52,268 bases of DNA from Hoylesella timonensis 4401737 = DSM 22865 = JCM 15640 (GCF_000455445.1 NZ_HG417097.1:91576-143843), one strand, 5' to 3'; positions 9,551 through 19,603 are shown, numbered from the stretch's first letter. Made by a program: numbers and translations. The notes: generated from the letters alone by a model not told the origin.

Positions 9551-9823
9551 TTACTTCAATGCGTCTGCAAGCTCGGCACCAGCCTTAAACTTAGCAACCT
9601 TCTTAGCTTCAATCTTAATCTTTTCCTTGGTAGAAGGATTGATTCCTACACGTTCAGCACGCTCTGAAACGCTAAAGGTTCCGAAACCAATGAGCTGAAC
9701 TTTTTCACCTTTTACCAAAGCTTCTTTGATAGCATCGGTTGTTCCGTCTAAAGCTTTTTTAGCAGCTACTTTGCTGATACCTGCAGCTTCAGCAATTCTG
9801 TCAATTAATTCTGATTTATTCAT
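9551..9823 (-). CDS. HU-family nucleoid DNA-binding protein
   Basis: A 90-residue histone-like protein that binds and bends DNA as a dimer. It starts MNKSELIDRIAEAAGIS and has GFGTFSVSERAER (about 46-58) and the minor-groove arm with INPSTKEKIKI (about 61-72), both diagnostic for HU/IHF. Length is exactly that of the family. It stands alone with its own strong promoter and shares a terminator with tRNA-Gln. HU versus a divergent IHF subunit cannot be settled from sequence, but HU is more likely. Confidence 0.95.
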   Translation of the reverse strand: MNKSELIDRIAEAAGISKVAAKKALDGTTDAIKEALVKGEKVQLIGFGTFSVSERAERVGINPSTKEKIKIEAKKVAKFKAGAELADALK

Positions 9824-9876
9824 TACTTTTGAGTTTATAAAGGATTAATAAAATGAGTTCTTCTGTCTTCAAGGGA

Positions 9877-9907
9877 CAAATATAAACTAAACTTTTCATA
9901 AATCAAA
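9877..9907 (-). promoter_or_regulatory. Promoter of the HU gene
   Basis: On the minus strand: -33 TTTG (9904-9907), a 19-base spacer, and -7 TATATTTG (9877-9884). It matches the Bacteroidota consensus fully, with a 5' leader of roughly 45-50 bases. Confidence 0.88.
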
Positions 9908-9989
9908 CTAAAAAGGCAAAAAAATGTGTTATTTACGCTAAAAAAGCCGTTAAATCACTGCATATCGTTCAAAAACCAGAGTTTTTTTG

Positions 9990-9997
9990 TACATTTG
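9990..9997 (+). promoter_or_regulatory. -7 promoter element for the rhomboid gene
   Basis: TACATTTG, matching TAnnTTTG, 36 bp upstream of the rhomboid start codon. The -33 match is weak. Confidence 0.7.
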
Positions 9998-10033
9998 CAC
10001 CCAATAAAACGACTCAAATTTTAACCCTTTACA

Positions 10034-10951
10034 ATGCGCAGTATCCCTACCATTACAAAAAATTTGCTCATTATTAATATATTGGCTTTTGCAGCCATGT
10101 ATGCACTTCGTAGCACTATCGACTTGAATAGTCTTTTGGGGTTACACTTTTTCATAGCATCCGATTTCCGCATTTACCAGTTGTTCACATACATGTTCAT
10201 GCATGCCTCTTTCGAACATATATTCTTTAATATGTTTGCTTTATGGATGTTTGGTTGTGTAGTGGAACGCGTATGGGGACCAAAAAAGTTTCTGTTCTTT
10301 TATCTCACATGTGGCGTCGGAGCTGGATTGTTTCAAGAGATGGCGCAATATGGCTCCTATTTGGTAGAAGGACTGCCAGCTTACGACTCAGTACAGTTAG
10401 AAGGCTTAAGAATTTCCATGGATGAGTTTCTGAATCGTTGGACTACGGTGGGAGCGTCTGGTGCGGTTTATGGACTTTTATTGGCTTTTGGAATGATTTT
10501 TCCAGAAGAGCGAATTTTTATTTTCCCTCTTCCTATTCCTATCAAAGCCAAATGGTTTGTCATCTTGTATGCAGGCATCTCGTTGGTCATGGCACTCACT
10601 ACCACAGGTGGCAATGTAGCCCACTTCGCACACTTGGGCGGTATGGTTGTGGGATTCTTCCTCATTCGTTATTGGAAACGTCACCCATACGGTTCCTCCT
10701 CTCGTTCGGAAGGTGAGCAATTCTTTGAGAATTTGAAGGATAAATGGGAAAGACATACGCACAAATCAGCAGAAACACCGCCCCGACATGAGTCTTATCA
10801 GGAGCACCAAAGCGACTGGGATTACAACGCTCACAAACAGAAAGAGCAAGAAGAGATAGATAGAATCTTAGACAAAATACGCAAAAGTGGGTATGACAGT
10901 CTATCGAGTGAAGAGAAGCGAAAACTCTTTGACAGCAGCAACCGTCGGTAA
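10034..10951 (+). CDS. Rhomboid-family intramembrane serine protease
   Basis: A 305-residue inner-membrane protein with about six membrane segments in residues 8-215. The catalytic dyad is visible: Ser142 in GASGA and His200 in AHFAHLGG. The conserved HxxxN (His62-Asn66) in the second membrane segment is also present. After residue 215 comes a hydrophilic, charged tail rich in Lys/Glu/Arg with an SYQEH-type segment and KRKLFDSS near the end. Rhomboids cleave transmembrane helices; the substrate here is unknown. It is followed after 6 bp by the EEP gene, so they form an operon. Confidence 0.93.
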   Translation: MRSIPTITKNLLIINILAFAAMYALRSTIDLNSLLGLHFFIASDFRIYQLFTYMFMHASFEHIFFNMFALWMFGCVVERVWGPKKFLFFYLTCGVGAGLFQEMAQYGSYLVEGLPAYDSVQLEGLRISMDEFLNRWTTVGASGAVYGLLLAFGMIFPEERIFIFPLPIPIKAKWFVILYAGISLVMALTTTGGNVAHFAHLGGMVVGFFLIRYWKRHPYGSSSRSEGEQFFENLKDKWERHTHKSAETPPRHESYQEHQSDWDYNAHKQKEQEEIDRILDKIRKSGYDSLSSEEKRKLFDSSNRR

Positions 10952-10957
10952 ACTTAC

Positions 10958-12043
10958 ATGATTCGGTTTGTAAAAAAAATAATAATCCAAATCCTCGCTA
11001 TCGCCAACGTGATGACTATTTTGGTCATGCTCATAGCGGGATATGCCGATAGGTTAGATCCTACAGTCCATCCCGCTTTGGCAAACATGGGACTACTACT
11101 GCCTGTGCTGTTAATAATGAACGTAGGATTTTTAGTGACTTGGGTTATTTTCCATTTCAAAAACTGTTGGATTCCCATCGTTGGGTTCGCACTTTGCTTC
11201 CCTCCTATTCGCAATTACTGCCCACTGAACTTACCCAAAGAAGCGCCACCACATGCCATCAAGGTACTTTCATATAATGTGTGGTACTTTGCAGGCTGGG
11301 AAGATAAGGGGAAAGCAAACCCTATTCTCACCTATCTGAGAGCACAAAATGCCGACATTGTGTGCTTGCAAGAAGCAGAGACAACGGAGGTAGGGAAGGA
11401 ACGCATAGAGGCTGCACTCAATCCTATCTATGCCTACCATGACTTTTCACTGACCGAAAAAGGGTCGGACAGAATGGCTATTTACAGTAAGTTTCCTATT
11501 TTGAAGAAAGAAGCTATTCACTATCCTTCCGAAGGAAATCATTCAACGGCTTTCTTTCTTGACATCAAAGGAGATACTGTCATCGTCATCAACAACCACC
11601 TCGAATCCATAGGACTCACAGAAGAAGACAAGGATAGTTTTAAGGGCATGGTTAAAGGCAAATTAGAAACAGACTCTATCAAGATAGGTTCAAAGTCTTT
11701 ATATCATAAGTTGGCAAATGCCACTAAAATACGCGCTCCACAAGCCAAAGCTGTTGCCCAGTATATAGAACAACATCAAGACAAAACCATCATCCTCTGT
11801 GGTGACTTTAACGACGGTCCCAACTCGTTTGCACGGAGAACCATTGCCAAACATCTACGCGACTGCTACATTGAAACAGGCAATGGACCTGGGATTTCCT
11901 ATCATTTAGGAGGATTCTATGTGAGAATAGACCAGCTGATGTGTTCAAAAAACTTAAAACCATACCACTGTCAAGTAGACAATAAAATCAAAACGAGTGA
12001 CCACTACCCCATTTATTGCTGGCTCGAAAAGCAAGCAAAATAA
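10958..12043 (+). CDS. Membrane-anchored endonuclease/exonuclease/phosphatase-family protein
   Basis: A 361-residue protein. Residues 5-85 hold about three hydrophobic segments. The EEP domain (about 100-358) starts at IKVLSYNVWYF (Asn107), with the metal-binding Glu139 in CLQEAE, a late GDFNDGPN and a C-terminal SDHYPI. These are the metal and catalytic signatures of the fold shared by exonuclease III, DNase I and inositol/sphingomyelin phosphatases. The substrate cannot be told; many Bacteroidota have such a protein beside a rhomboid. No terminator is seen before secDF, so read-through is possible. Confidence 0.9.
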   Translation: MIRFVKKIIIQILAIANVMTILVMLIAGYADRLDPTVHPALANMGLLLPVLLIMNVGFLVTWVIFHFKNCWIPIVGFALCFPPIRNYCPLNLPKEAPPHAIKVLSYNVWYFAGWEDKGKANPILTYLRAQNADIVCLQEAETTEVGKERIEAALNPIYAYHDFSLTEKGSDRMAIYSKFPILKKEAIHYPSEGNHSTAFFLDIKGDTVIVINNHLESIGLTEEDKDSFKGMVKGKLETDSIKIGSKSLYHKLANATKIRAPQAKAVAQYIEQHQDKTIILCGDFNDGPNSFARRTIAKHLRDCYIETGNGPGISYHLGGFYVRIDQLMCSKNLKPYHCQVDNKIKTSDHYPIYCWLEKQAK

Positions 12044-12106
12044 GTGCAAAATGCTCAAAAATATACATTTAAGCGCTATAAATTTTTCATAGTAACAAAA
12101 AAATAG

Positions 12107-12114
12107 TATCTTTG
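12107..12114 (+). promoter_or_regulatory. -7 promoter element for secDF
   Basis: TATCTTTG, matching TAnnTTTG, 47 bp upstream of the secDF start codon. The -33 region is T-rich without an exact TTTG at ideal spacing. Confidence 0.75.
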
Positions 12115-12161
12115 CACGTCTATAATTTTTTGGAAAAAACAATAATCAATAATAAATTAAA

Positions 12162-15100
12162 ATGCAAAACAAAGGAATTGTAATTGTAACAGCCGTCCTT
12201 TTGACGCTTGCAAGCATCTTCTATTTGTCATTTTCTGCCGCCACACGCTATTACGATAGCCAAGCTGCCAAGCTGAAAGATCCGATAGCACAGCAGGAGT
12301 ACAAAGACTCTGTGAAGTATTTAGGCATTTACTCTTATCAGAAATGTTTAGAGACACAAATCGGACTTGGACTTGACCTAAAAGGTGGTATGAATGTGAT
12401 TCTTGAGATTTCGGTACCTGATGTTATCGAAATGCTCGCTGATCACAAGACAGACCCTGATTTTGTGAAGTCGATGAAGGAAGCAAGAGCTGAAGAAGAG
12501 ACCAGTCAGAGCGATTTTATCTCACTCTTTATTAAGGCTTTCAAGAAGAATGCGCCACAGCGCAGACTTGCTGAAATCTTTGCTACCCAACAACTGCAAG
12601 GCAAAGTAAACCCACAAAGCAGTGATGAGGAAGTAGAGAAAGCACTGCGTAAAGAGTCACAAGCCGCCATTGACAACTCATTTAATGTGGTACGAACTCG
12701 TATCGACCAGTTTGGTGTAGTACAACCTAATATCCAAAAGTTGGAAGGTGAAGAAGGACGTATCATGGTAGAGATGCCAGGTATCCGCGAACCAGAGCGC
12801 ATGCGTAAGCTCTTACAAGGAAGCGCTAACCTTGAGTTTTGGGAGACCTTCAATGCAGAAGAAATAATTCCTTACTTGAACCAATTGGACGCACAACTTG
12901 CACATGGCGAGAGTGTTGCGAAAGACACAACTGCTGTTGACTCAACAGTGGCTCAACCCAAAGCTGCTCAAAAGGTAAAGAAGGCGCAACCTAAGTTCCA
13001 AATCAAAGAGGAAAATCAAACAAAGAATGTACAGACTGCTAATGACGCACAGTTGGCTGCTGCTAAAAAAGAGCACCCATTGTTGGCAATTTTAAGCACA
13101 ACAGGACAAAATGCACTAAGTTGTGTAGGTTATGCCAACGTACGTGATACAGCAGAAATCAACCGATTGATACATTCTGATATCGCAAAACAAATCCTTC
13201 CTGCAGACCTCAAACTCCTTTGGAGTGCAAAGCCAGCAGACGGTTTGCAAGTGAAAAACTATTTTGAGCTGCATGCTTTGAAGATTACTACCACCACAGG
13301 ACGCGCTCCTTTGGAAGGTGATGTGATTACAGATGCAGCCGATCAGTTTAATCATCTATCAGGTCAGCCAGAGGTTTCCATGACGATGAACACAGACGGT
13401 GCTCGTCGCTGGTCAGCCATCACCAAAGCAAATATCGGTAGAGCCGTAGCTATTGTGCTCGATGGATTGGTATATACCTCTCCCCGTATCAATGGACAAA
13501 TCGATGGAGGGCAATCTTCTATCACTGGTCACTTCACCATTGAGGACACCAAGGACTTAGCCAACACCTTGAAATCTGGTCGTATGCCTGCGCCTGCACG
13601 TATCGTTCAAGAGGAGGTTGTTGGTCCTACATTGGGCGCACAATCTATCCAACAAGGAATTATCTCATTTGCATTGGCATTCGTATTACTGATGATTTAC
13701 ATGATTGTGATGTACAATCTCATCCCTGGTATGATAGCCAACTGTGCTTTGATTATTAACGTGTTCTTTACGTTGGGCATTCTTACCTCGTTCCAAGCAG
13801 CACTAACGATGTCGGGTATTGCGGGTATGGTGCTTTCATTAGGTACTGCCGTCGATGCCAACGTGCTGATATACGAACGTATCAAAGAAGAATTACGAGC
13901 TGGAAAGGGTATGAAACAAGCCGTTTCAGCAGGTTACAGCAATGCCTTTAGTGCCATTTTCGACTCTAACTTGACCTCTGCAATCACAGGTGTCATCCTC
14001 TTGGTATTCGGTACAGGACCTATTCGAGGCTTCGCTACCACATGGTTGATTGGTATTGCCTGCTCATTCTTTAGTGCAGTATTCTTGACTCGCTTGGTTT
14101 ACGAATACAAACTCAACAAAGATAAGTGGCTCAATTTGAAGTTCTGGACAGGTATTTCTGAAAATATGATGCAGAATACACGCTACAACTTTATGAAGAT
14201 GTTCAAGACAAGTGGTACTATCTATGCCATTGCTATCATTATTTGTATCGGTAGTTTTGTTGTTCGTGGCTTGAGTCAGAGTATTGATTTCACAGGTGGT
14301 CGCAACTATGTAGTTACCGTAGATAAAGCTACGCATGTGGAAAATGTACGTGGCGTACTGAACAATGCTTTCAAAAATACAGTGGGTAAAAATGCAGGAG
14401 AACTGGCAACCACGAATGTAATCGCTATTGGTACCGACGGAAAAACATTCCGTGTATCCACCAATTATAACTTAGAGAGCAACGATCCTCAAATGGATGA
14501 CAAGGCAGAAACCATCCTTTACAATGCCTTGACGAAAGCGGGCATGGTGAAGCAAGCAAATATTGAAGCCTTTAAGAATCCAGACATTCGTGAAGGAGGT
14601 TCCATTATCAGTTCTTCTAAGGTTGGACCTTCCATTGCAAAGGACATTACCAACAATGCAATCAAGAGCGTTGTGATAGCGTTAATTTGTATCTTCTTGT
14701 ATATCTTGTTGCGCTTCCGCAACATCGGATTCTCCATAGGTTCTGTAGCTGCATTGATTATCGACACCACAATGGTGATAGGTTTGTTCTCATTGTGCTA
14801 TGGCTGGATAGGTTTCTCTCTCGAAATAGACCAGACATTTATCGGTGCTATCCTTACAGTAATTGGATATGACATTAACGACTCCGTTGTTGTGTTCGAC
14901 CGTATCCGTGAGAACTTGAAGCTACATCCAAAACAAGATATACAAAAGACCTTCAATGACTCTATCAACCAGACATTGGCTCGTACCATTAACACATCTG
15001 TTTCCACGCTCATTGTGTTGGTTCCAATATTTATCTTGGGCGCTGACAGCATTCGCAGTTTCGCCTTTGCTATGATTGTTGGTGTCTTTGTAGGTACGTT

Positions 15101-15191
15101 AAGTTCTATCTTCCTTGCTTCTCCAATTGCTTACTTAGTATTGGGACGCAAGATTAAGAACGAACAAGAAAAAGAAGCAGCCATTGCATAA
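12162..15191 (+). CDS. secDF: Protein translocase fused subunit SecDF
   Basis: A 1009-residue inner-membrane protein that uses the proton gradient to help the Sec channel export proteins. The SecD half (about 1-640) has an N-terminal membrane anchor, the LGLDLKGGMNVILE signature (about 67-80), a large periplasmic domain and six membrane segments with GTAVDANVLIYERIKEEL. The SecF half (about 680-1000) has its own anchor, SIDFTGGRNY, and a second set with YDINDSVVVFDRIRENL. A low-complexity Ala/Lys/Gln linker sits at about 255-300. SecD-SecF fusion is normal in this phylum. Confidence 0.97.
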   Translation: MQNKGIVIVTAVLLTLASIFYLSFSAATRYYDSQAAKLKDPIAQQEYKDSVKYLGIYSYQKCLETQIGLGLDLKGGMNVILEISVPDVIEMLADHKTDPDFVKSMKEARAEEETSQSDFISLFIKAFKKNAPQRRLAEIFATQQLQGKVNPQSSDEEVEKALRKESQAAIDNSFNVVRTRIDQFGVVQPNIQKLEGEEGRIMVEMPGIREPERMRKLLQGSANLEFWETFNAEEIIPYLNQLDAQLAHGESVAKDTTAVDSTVAQPKAAQKVKKAQPKFQIKEENQTKNVQTANDAQLAAAKKEHPLLAILSTTGQNALSCVGYANVRDTAEINRLIHSDIAKQILPADLKLLWSAKPADGLQVKNYFELHALKITTTTGRAPLEGDVITDAADQFNHLSGQPEVSMTMNTDGARRWSAITKANIGRAVAIVLDGLVYTSPRINGQIDGGQSSITGHFTIEDTKDLANTLKSGRMPAPARIVQEEVVGPTLGAQSIQQGIISFALAFVLLMIYMIVMYNLIPGMIANCALIINVFFTLGILTSFQAALTMSGIAGMVLSLGTAVDANVLIYERIKEELRAGKGMKQAVSAGYSNAFSAIFDSNLTSAITGVILLVFGTGPIRGFATTWLIGIACSFFSAVFLTRLVYEYKLNKDKWLNLKFWTGISENMMQNTRYNFMKMFKTSGTIYAIAIIICIGSFVVRGLSQSIDFTGGRNYVVTVDKATHVENVRGVLNNAFKNTVGKNAGELATTNVIAIGTDGKTFRVSTNYNLESNDPQMDDKAETILYNALTKAGMVKQANIEAFKNPDIREGGSIISSSKVGPSIAKDITNNAIKSVVIALICIFLYILLRFRNIGFSIGSVAALIIDTTMVIGLFSLCYGWIGFSLEIDQTFIGAILTVIGYDINDSVVVFDRIRENLKLHPKQDIQKTFNDSINQTLARTINTSVSTLIVLVPIFILGADSIRSFAFAMIVGVFVGTLSSIFLASPIAYLVLGRKIKNEQEKEAAIA

Positions 15192-15227
15192 CAACTAAAT
15201 AAAATCACAAGACGTGGTTTTCCAACT

Positions 15228-15260
15228 AACGGTGCAGTCAAATAGATTGCACCGTTTTTT
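15228..15260 (+). terminator. Rho-independent terminator of secDF
   Basis: Stem AACGGTGCA (15228-15236) pairs with TGCACCGTT (15248-15256) and runs into a stretch of six T (15255-15260). A clear intrinsic terminator 37 bp after the secDF stop. Confidence 0.92.
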
Positions 15261-15530
15261 ATATATGAGGATGTTTCTGTGAGCATCTCTCTTTTTAATA
15301 AATCCAAACTTTCAAGCACCTTTGATTCGAAATCAAATGGTTTATTATTTCACCATTACGAGGCAAAGATTTGACAAGCACAGACTACTGGCAACAAAGC
15401 AACATGAACTTTCCTTTTTCGAATAAAAAAAATAAACAAAACGTATTGGCGTATTAATATTTTTGTTATTTTTACAACCACAAAGATGAAAGACTAAATT
15501 TCAATATATTATATCTTAAAAACATTTCTG
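15261..15530. other. Intergenic region between secDF terminator and the DUF3857 pair
   Basis: AT-rich. It contains a short palindrome TTTGATT-CGA-AATCAAA (15321-15337) and a -7 element TATTTTTG at 15458-15465 that probably drives the two downstream genes, with a leader of about 60 bases. No ORF worth calling was seen. Confidence 0.5.
15458..15465 (+). promoter_or_regulatory. -7 promoter element for the DUF3857 gene pair
   Basis: TATTTTTG fits TAnnTTTG, 65 bp upstream of the first start codon. No exact -33 TTTG. Confidence 0.55.
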
Positions 15531-17360
15531 ATGAATGACATTTCTCACTTGAAATTATGGCTTGTTCTGCTGCTGACGCTGACATCCATCAAAATCTGGG
15601 GCGCAAAGCCCGTGAAAGACGTTGTAATAGATGACTGTACCGACACCTATGTGTTCATGTCTGACAACGATGGCAAGCCAATTGTGAAGAATACAGTGAC
15701 AACACTTTATCAGTCTCTCTCACTTCGCAATATCAGTATACAACCATACACCTTGTATGGCGAGTTCATCTCTCTGGATAAAGCTTCAGGAAAAGGAGCC
15801 GCACAATATCGAAACGCAACGCCCGAAAATGTATTTTACGATGACACCAAGGTCTGCTTTTTCAATATTAACTTCGATCGGAAACGCCATGAGAGCAAGG
15901 TAAAGTTTGAACGTACTTTCAAAGATGTGCGCTATTTCACACGCATTTATCTTTCCGAAGATTTCAAGATTAAACACAAGACCGTTGTTATCCGTATTCC
16001 CAAGCAGTTCAATCAATTCAAACTAATACACCAAAACTTCACTCCGAACATCAAATTTGAACAGACAGAGGATGCCAATGACAGAATCTATACCTATACC
16101 ATCACCGACATGGAAGGCATGGTGTCGGAGAATGCGATGCCTCCAATGGCTTCCATTTACCCATATATCTGTATCGTAGGAGCTTTTTCCGACTATCAAG
16201 ATATGTACAAATGGTCTAACGAACTAACCCAAATAGACACGAAAATCCCCAACCTCTCTACCATACTGAAAGAGATTGGACAAGGAGCAAAGACCGATGA
16301 GGACCGCATTCGCAATACGTATGCATGGGTACAAAAGAATATCAGGTATGTTGCTTTCGAAGCAGGCATCACTGGACATCAGCCAGATCGGCCTGCAGAA
16401 GTTGTACGCAAGTGTTATGGCGACTGCAAAGGCATGGCGATGCTGCTCTGCACATTGCTTAAAGCACAGAAAATGGATGCACGATTGGTGGACATCGGAA
16501 CGGAAGACATCCCTTTCAAAGCCAGTGACGTGCCTACCTTGGGAGCTGTCAACCACATGATTTGTATGCTAAGCCACGGTGGCAAGACCTATTGGCTGGA
16601 TGCCACCAATCGTTTTATTCCTGCAACACACATCCCCGGTAACATCCAAGGACGAGAGGCTATGGTGGAGAATGGTGCTAACTGCACGCTCATGACACTG
16701 CCCATATTGAACAGTAACAGTTCTGTAGACAGCCTTTCATACCATTATACATTAGAGATGAACAATCAACCTCGCCTCGTGGGACACGTAAGTAATGCTT
16801 GGTGTGGCGATATGAAGGAGTTTTTCATGCGGACACATGATGCGACACAGCAAGGCGATAAGCTCCTTCTGCTCGCCAATGCAATGAATTCTGACGACCA
16901 TGCTCACGAAATTACTGATGTAAAGTGGACCGTCAAAGACCGCAGAGAACCGTGGGCAATACTCGAAGGTAAGATCATCAACCGCACGGGAGTGCAACAA
17001 GCAGACCATGAGGTGTACGTAGAGCTAAATCCTCACAACGAACTGTTCTCGCAAAGAATAGACACTACCGACCGCACTCACGACGTTATGCTCCCACTCC
17101 GTTGCCGCATCGTACGCGAAGTGAGTGTGCAACTGCCAACAGGCTGCAAGGTTATGATACCTCCTTCGAAGAAATTCGACATGCCACAAGGAACGATGGA
17201 GTGCACCTTTACACAGAAAGACAACTGCGTCATATTGCGCCGTGTACTCACCATTCACCAACGTCTCTTACCCAAGGCGGACATCATGAAGTGGAACAAC
17301 ATGCTAAGCAAATGGAACGATGCATGCAACGAGCAGCTGGTAATCACGAACCTAAACTAA
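15531..17360 (+). CDS. Secreted DUF3857/transglutaminase-like protein, catalytic residues intact
   Basis: A 609-residue exported protein. An N-terminal hydrophobic segment (about 8-24) acts as signal. Residues 30-215 form a DUF3857-like beta domain. A transglutaminase-like core (about 255-380) has the full papain-type triad: Cys299 in YGDCKGMA, His342 in VNHMI and Asp357 in WLDATN. The C-terminal 200 residues are beta-rich. The family acts in the envelope but substrates are not established; cross-linking, proteolysis or peptide binding are all possible. It lies 12 bp before a paralogue that lacks the triad. Confidence 0.85.
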   Translation: MNDISHLKLWLVLLLTLTSIKIWGAKPVKDVVIDDCTDTYVFMSDNDGKPIVKNTVTTLYQSLSLRNISIQPYTLYGEFISLDKASGKGAAQYRNATPENVFYDDTKVCFFNINFDRKRHESKVKFERTFKDVRYFTRIYLSEDFKIKHKTVVIRIPKQFNQFKLIHQNFTPNIKFEQTEDANDRIYTYTITDMEGMVSENAMPPMASIYPYICIVGAFSDYQDMYKWSNELTQIDTKIPNLSTILKEIGQGAKTDEDRIRNTYAWVQKNIRYVAFEAGITGHQPDRPAEVVRKCYGDCKGMAMLLCTLLKAQKMDARLVDIGTEDIPFKASDVPTLGAVNHMICMLSHGGKTYWLDATNRFIPATHIPGNIQGREAMVENGANCTLMTLPILNSNSSVDSLSYHYTLEMNNQPRLVGHVSNAWCGDMKEFFMRTHDATQQGDKLLLLANAMNSDDHAHEITDVKWTVKDRREPWAILEGKIINRTGVQQADHEVYVELNPHNELFSQRIDTTDRTHDVMLPLRCRIVREVSVQLPTGCKVMIPPSKKFDMPQGTMECTFTQKDNCVILRRVLTIHQRLLPKADIMKWNNMLSKWNDACNEQLVITNLN

Positions 17361-17372
17361 AAAACAGATATC

Positions 17373-19544
17373 ATGAACAGAGTAAGTAAAATGAGAGTGT
17401 GCCTATGCACGTTGCTGTTGATAGGCACAACATGCGTGTATGCAGACAAGTTGGAGAAGTACAAAGCCTTTGCCGATACCATTAGGAAAAACGTATGGGC
17501 GATGGATCTCCCACAATTCAAAAACACCAACATTCCTTCCAAGTACAAGAACGAGAGTGCAGTCATCGTGGCATCCTACCGCGATGTGAGCGTTGCCCAG
17601 AAGTCGCACTTGAATCTCCTCACTGTAATCAATTTGAGCTTCAAGATGAAGCGAAACATTATCTCCAGCGACCTCAATCGTGTATGTATACACATTAACG
17701 ACCAAGCCGCACTTAAGAAATATTCCGAGTTTGACTTCATTTCCTATTACCAACGCTACCGATTGGGTTGGAGCGAGAAAGTGCAGCATGTGCTTGGAGT
17801 AAGAGTCATTAAACCCGATGGTACTATAAGGGAAGTCAGCACAGATGACTATGTGAATACTGCAGAAGGAAAAAAGGACAAGGAGAAAGGGCAGAAATTA
17901 GCGGTGCCAGGATTGGCAGTAGGTGACAACATTGACATCTTCACCTACGAAGAGAAGAAATTTGAAGAGCATACCATGGAACCGTTTATCATCTCCTATC
18001 AGGAAGAATACCCTATGCTCTGGAAGAAGGTGCACTGCACGTTAGACAAAGACCTCACCTCACAATATCGAACACTAAACGGTGCTCCAGACTTCAAACA
18101 GAGTACCGATGAGGACAAGAATATCATCCTTGATGCTGAAGTGACCAATGTGGAGACTACCAACCCAGACCTATGGTATCATCAGCTGGAGCACTCCCCT
18201 ATGACGATACTCAACATTCAGGGTAAACGACTCAAAGGAGAGTTTATCCCACCCAGTTCCAAAAGCAAAGGACTACATGCCAATCCCAAAGCCAAGGACA
18301 TACAGGATGATGCATTTGAGTTTTATCGTGTAGCGACATTAGATTATTTCGGCAACCTTGAACTCAGAAAATACTGCAAAGCAGCTAAGAAACAATTTCC
18401 GAACATCACCGATAGAGCCGACTATATCTACGACCTTTTATGCTTCACATACGCCAAGGATCGTATCGTAGACGCTTCGCTCCGCAGATTCGCCTACAAT
18501 CTTCAGTTGCGGCTCTTACAGGCTGGAATTAAGAAAACCAGAATAGGTATCACCACACTGGCTGGTTGCGAACCCATCGATCAGCTGTCTGTTTATGCCA
18601 ATGGCGTGCCGTTCCTCTACCTCAAGGAGGGTGAACGCTACTATTCGTGGTGTCCATCGATTAACATAGCAGGAGAATTGAGAACTGACATGCAAGGGCG
18701 CAAAGCCATTCTTCAACCCGAGAATAGTAAAGAAGCTAAAAAAGATTATCCTGTCTTTGTGCTGCCTGCCAGCAAAGCCGAGGACAACCAAAGTGCCTAT
18801 ACGCTCAAAACAAAGATAGAAAACGGTACGGAGTTGGCGATTAACCATGAGCATCGTGCCACTGGCACCATCCGCGAACAACTCGGCACAGAGATACTTA
18901 CATTGAAAGACGTGTACGACTCATACCTCGACCGAATGACTGATGCCAAGCCATTTACAGAGGCACTGGGAAAGAGAAAGGCAGAAGCCGAACAGCAAAC
19001 ACTGGAAAAGGCAAAAGAAGAGCAACAGGAACAGCTCAAAGATTTAGTGAAAAGCTATTGGGACAATACACCGAAAAATATCAGAGATTGCAAAATCGTA
19101 TCGGTGGGTAGCTCCAAGAAAAACCGTAACCTGACCTACACCGCCAACTATTCCATGGAGGGAATGGTAAAAAAGGCTGGGCGCAACTTCATCATCTCTA
19201 CTGGCAAACTACTGGGAGGAGTGTTAAAAGTGGAAGGACAAGAACGCCACCGCACTGCCGATATTGATATGATTTCGCCGAGACAAACGATGTGGAATAT
19301 AGAGATAGCACTGCCTGAAGGATACAAGGTGTCGACAGATGCATTAGAGCAACTTCATAAGAACGTGACCAACGAGTGTGGCTCCTTTGTCTCCAAAGCA
19401 TCAACAGCAGATGGCAAGCTGCTCATCAACGTGGTGAGAACCTACAACCACAAGCATGAACCAGCAGCCAACTGGGACAAACTGCTAAGAATTATTGATG
19501 CCACCAACGAGTTTACGAACATACAGACGGTCATCAAGATGTAA
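17373..19544 (+). CDS. Secreted DUF3857 protein with degenerate transglutaminase-like core
   Basis: A 723-residue exported protein with a signal peptide ending near VYADK. A DUF3857-like domain spans about 50-260, and a transglutaminase-like region about 350-450. Aligning it by hand to the upstream neighbour, the catalytic Cys, His and Asp fall on Ser369, Val412 and Pro428, with matching spacing (43 residues Cys-His in both). All three are therefore absent and it is probably not an active transglutaminase-type enzyme. A Glu/Gln/Lys-rich helical stretch lies at about 525-565. Likely cotranscribed with its live paralogue, and a terminator follows. Confidence 0.8.
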   Translation: MNRVSKMRVCLCTLLLIGTTCVYADKLEKYKAFADTIRKNVWAMDLPQFKNTNIPSKYKNESAVIVASYRDVSVAQKSHLNLLTVINLSFKMKRNIISSDLNRVCIHINDQAALKKYSEFDFISYYQRYRLGWSEKVQHVLGVRVIKPDGTIREVSTDDYVNTAEGKKDKEKGQKLAVPGLAVGDNIDIFTYEEKKFEEHTMEPFIISYQEEYPMLWKKVHCTLDKDLTSQYRTLNGAPDFKQSTDEDKNIILDAEVTNVETTNPDLWYHQLEHSPMTILNIQGKRLKGEFIPPSSKSKGLHANPKAKDIQDDAFEFYRVATLDYFGNLELRKYCKAAKKQFPNITDRADYIYDLLCFTYAKDRIVDASLRRFAYNLQLRLLQAGIKKTRIGITTLAGCEPIDQLSVYANGVPFLYLKEGERYYSWCPSINIAGELRTDMQGRKAILQPENSKEAKKDYPVFVLPASKAEDNQSAYTLKTKIENGTELAINHEHRATGTIREQLGTEILTLKDVYDSYLDRMTDAKPFTEALGKRKAEAEQQTLEKAKEEQQEQLKDLVKSYWDNTPKNIRDCKIVSVGSSKKNRNLTYTANYSMEGMVKKAGRNFIISTGKLLGGVLKVEGQERHRTADIDMISPRQTMWNIEIALPEGYKVSTDALEQLHKNVTNECGSFVSKASTADGKLLINVVRTYNHKHEPAANWDKLLRIIDATNEFTNIQTVIKM

Positions 19545-19559
19545 GCATGTAAAATATTT

Positions 19560-19603
19560 AGGCTGGTTCCATATATTACGGTGGTAATTTATAGAACCAG
19601 CCT
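19560..19603 (+). terminator. Terminator hairpin of the DUF3857 operon
   Basis: A perfect 10-bp stem AGGCTGGTTC/GAACCAGCCT (19560-19569 and 19594-19603) with further pairing inside (TATTAC/GTAATT around GGTG). The T-rich tail TTAGTTT is weak. It sits 15 bp after the stop codon. Confidence 0.75.
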
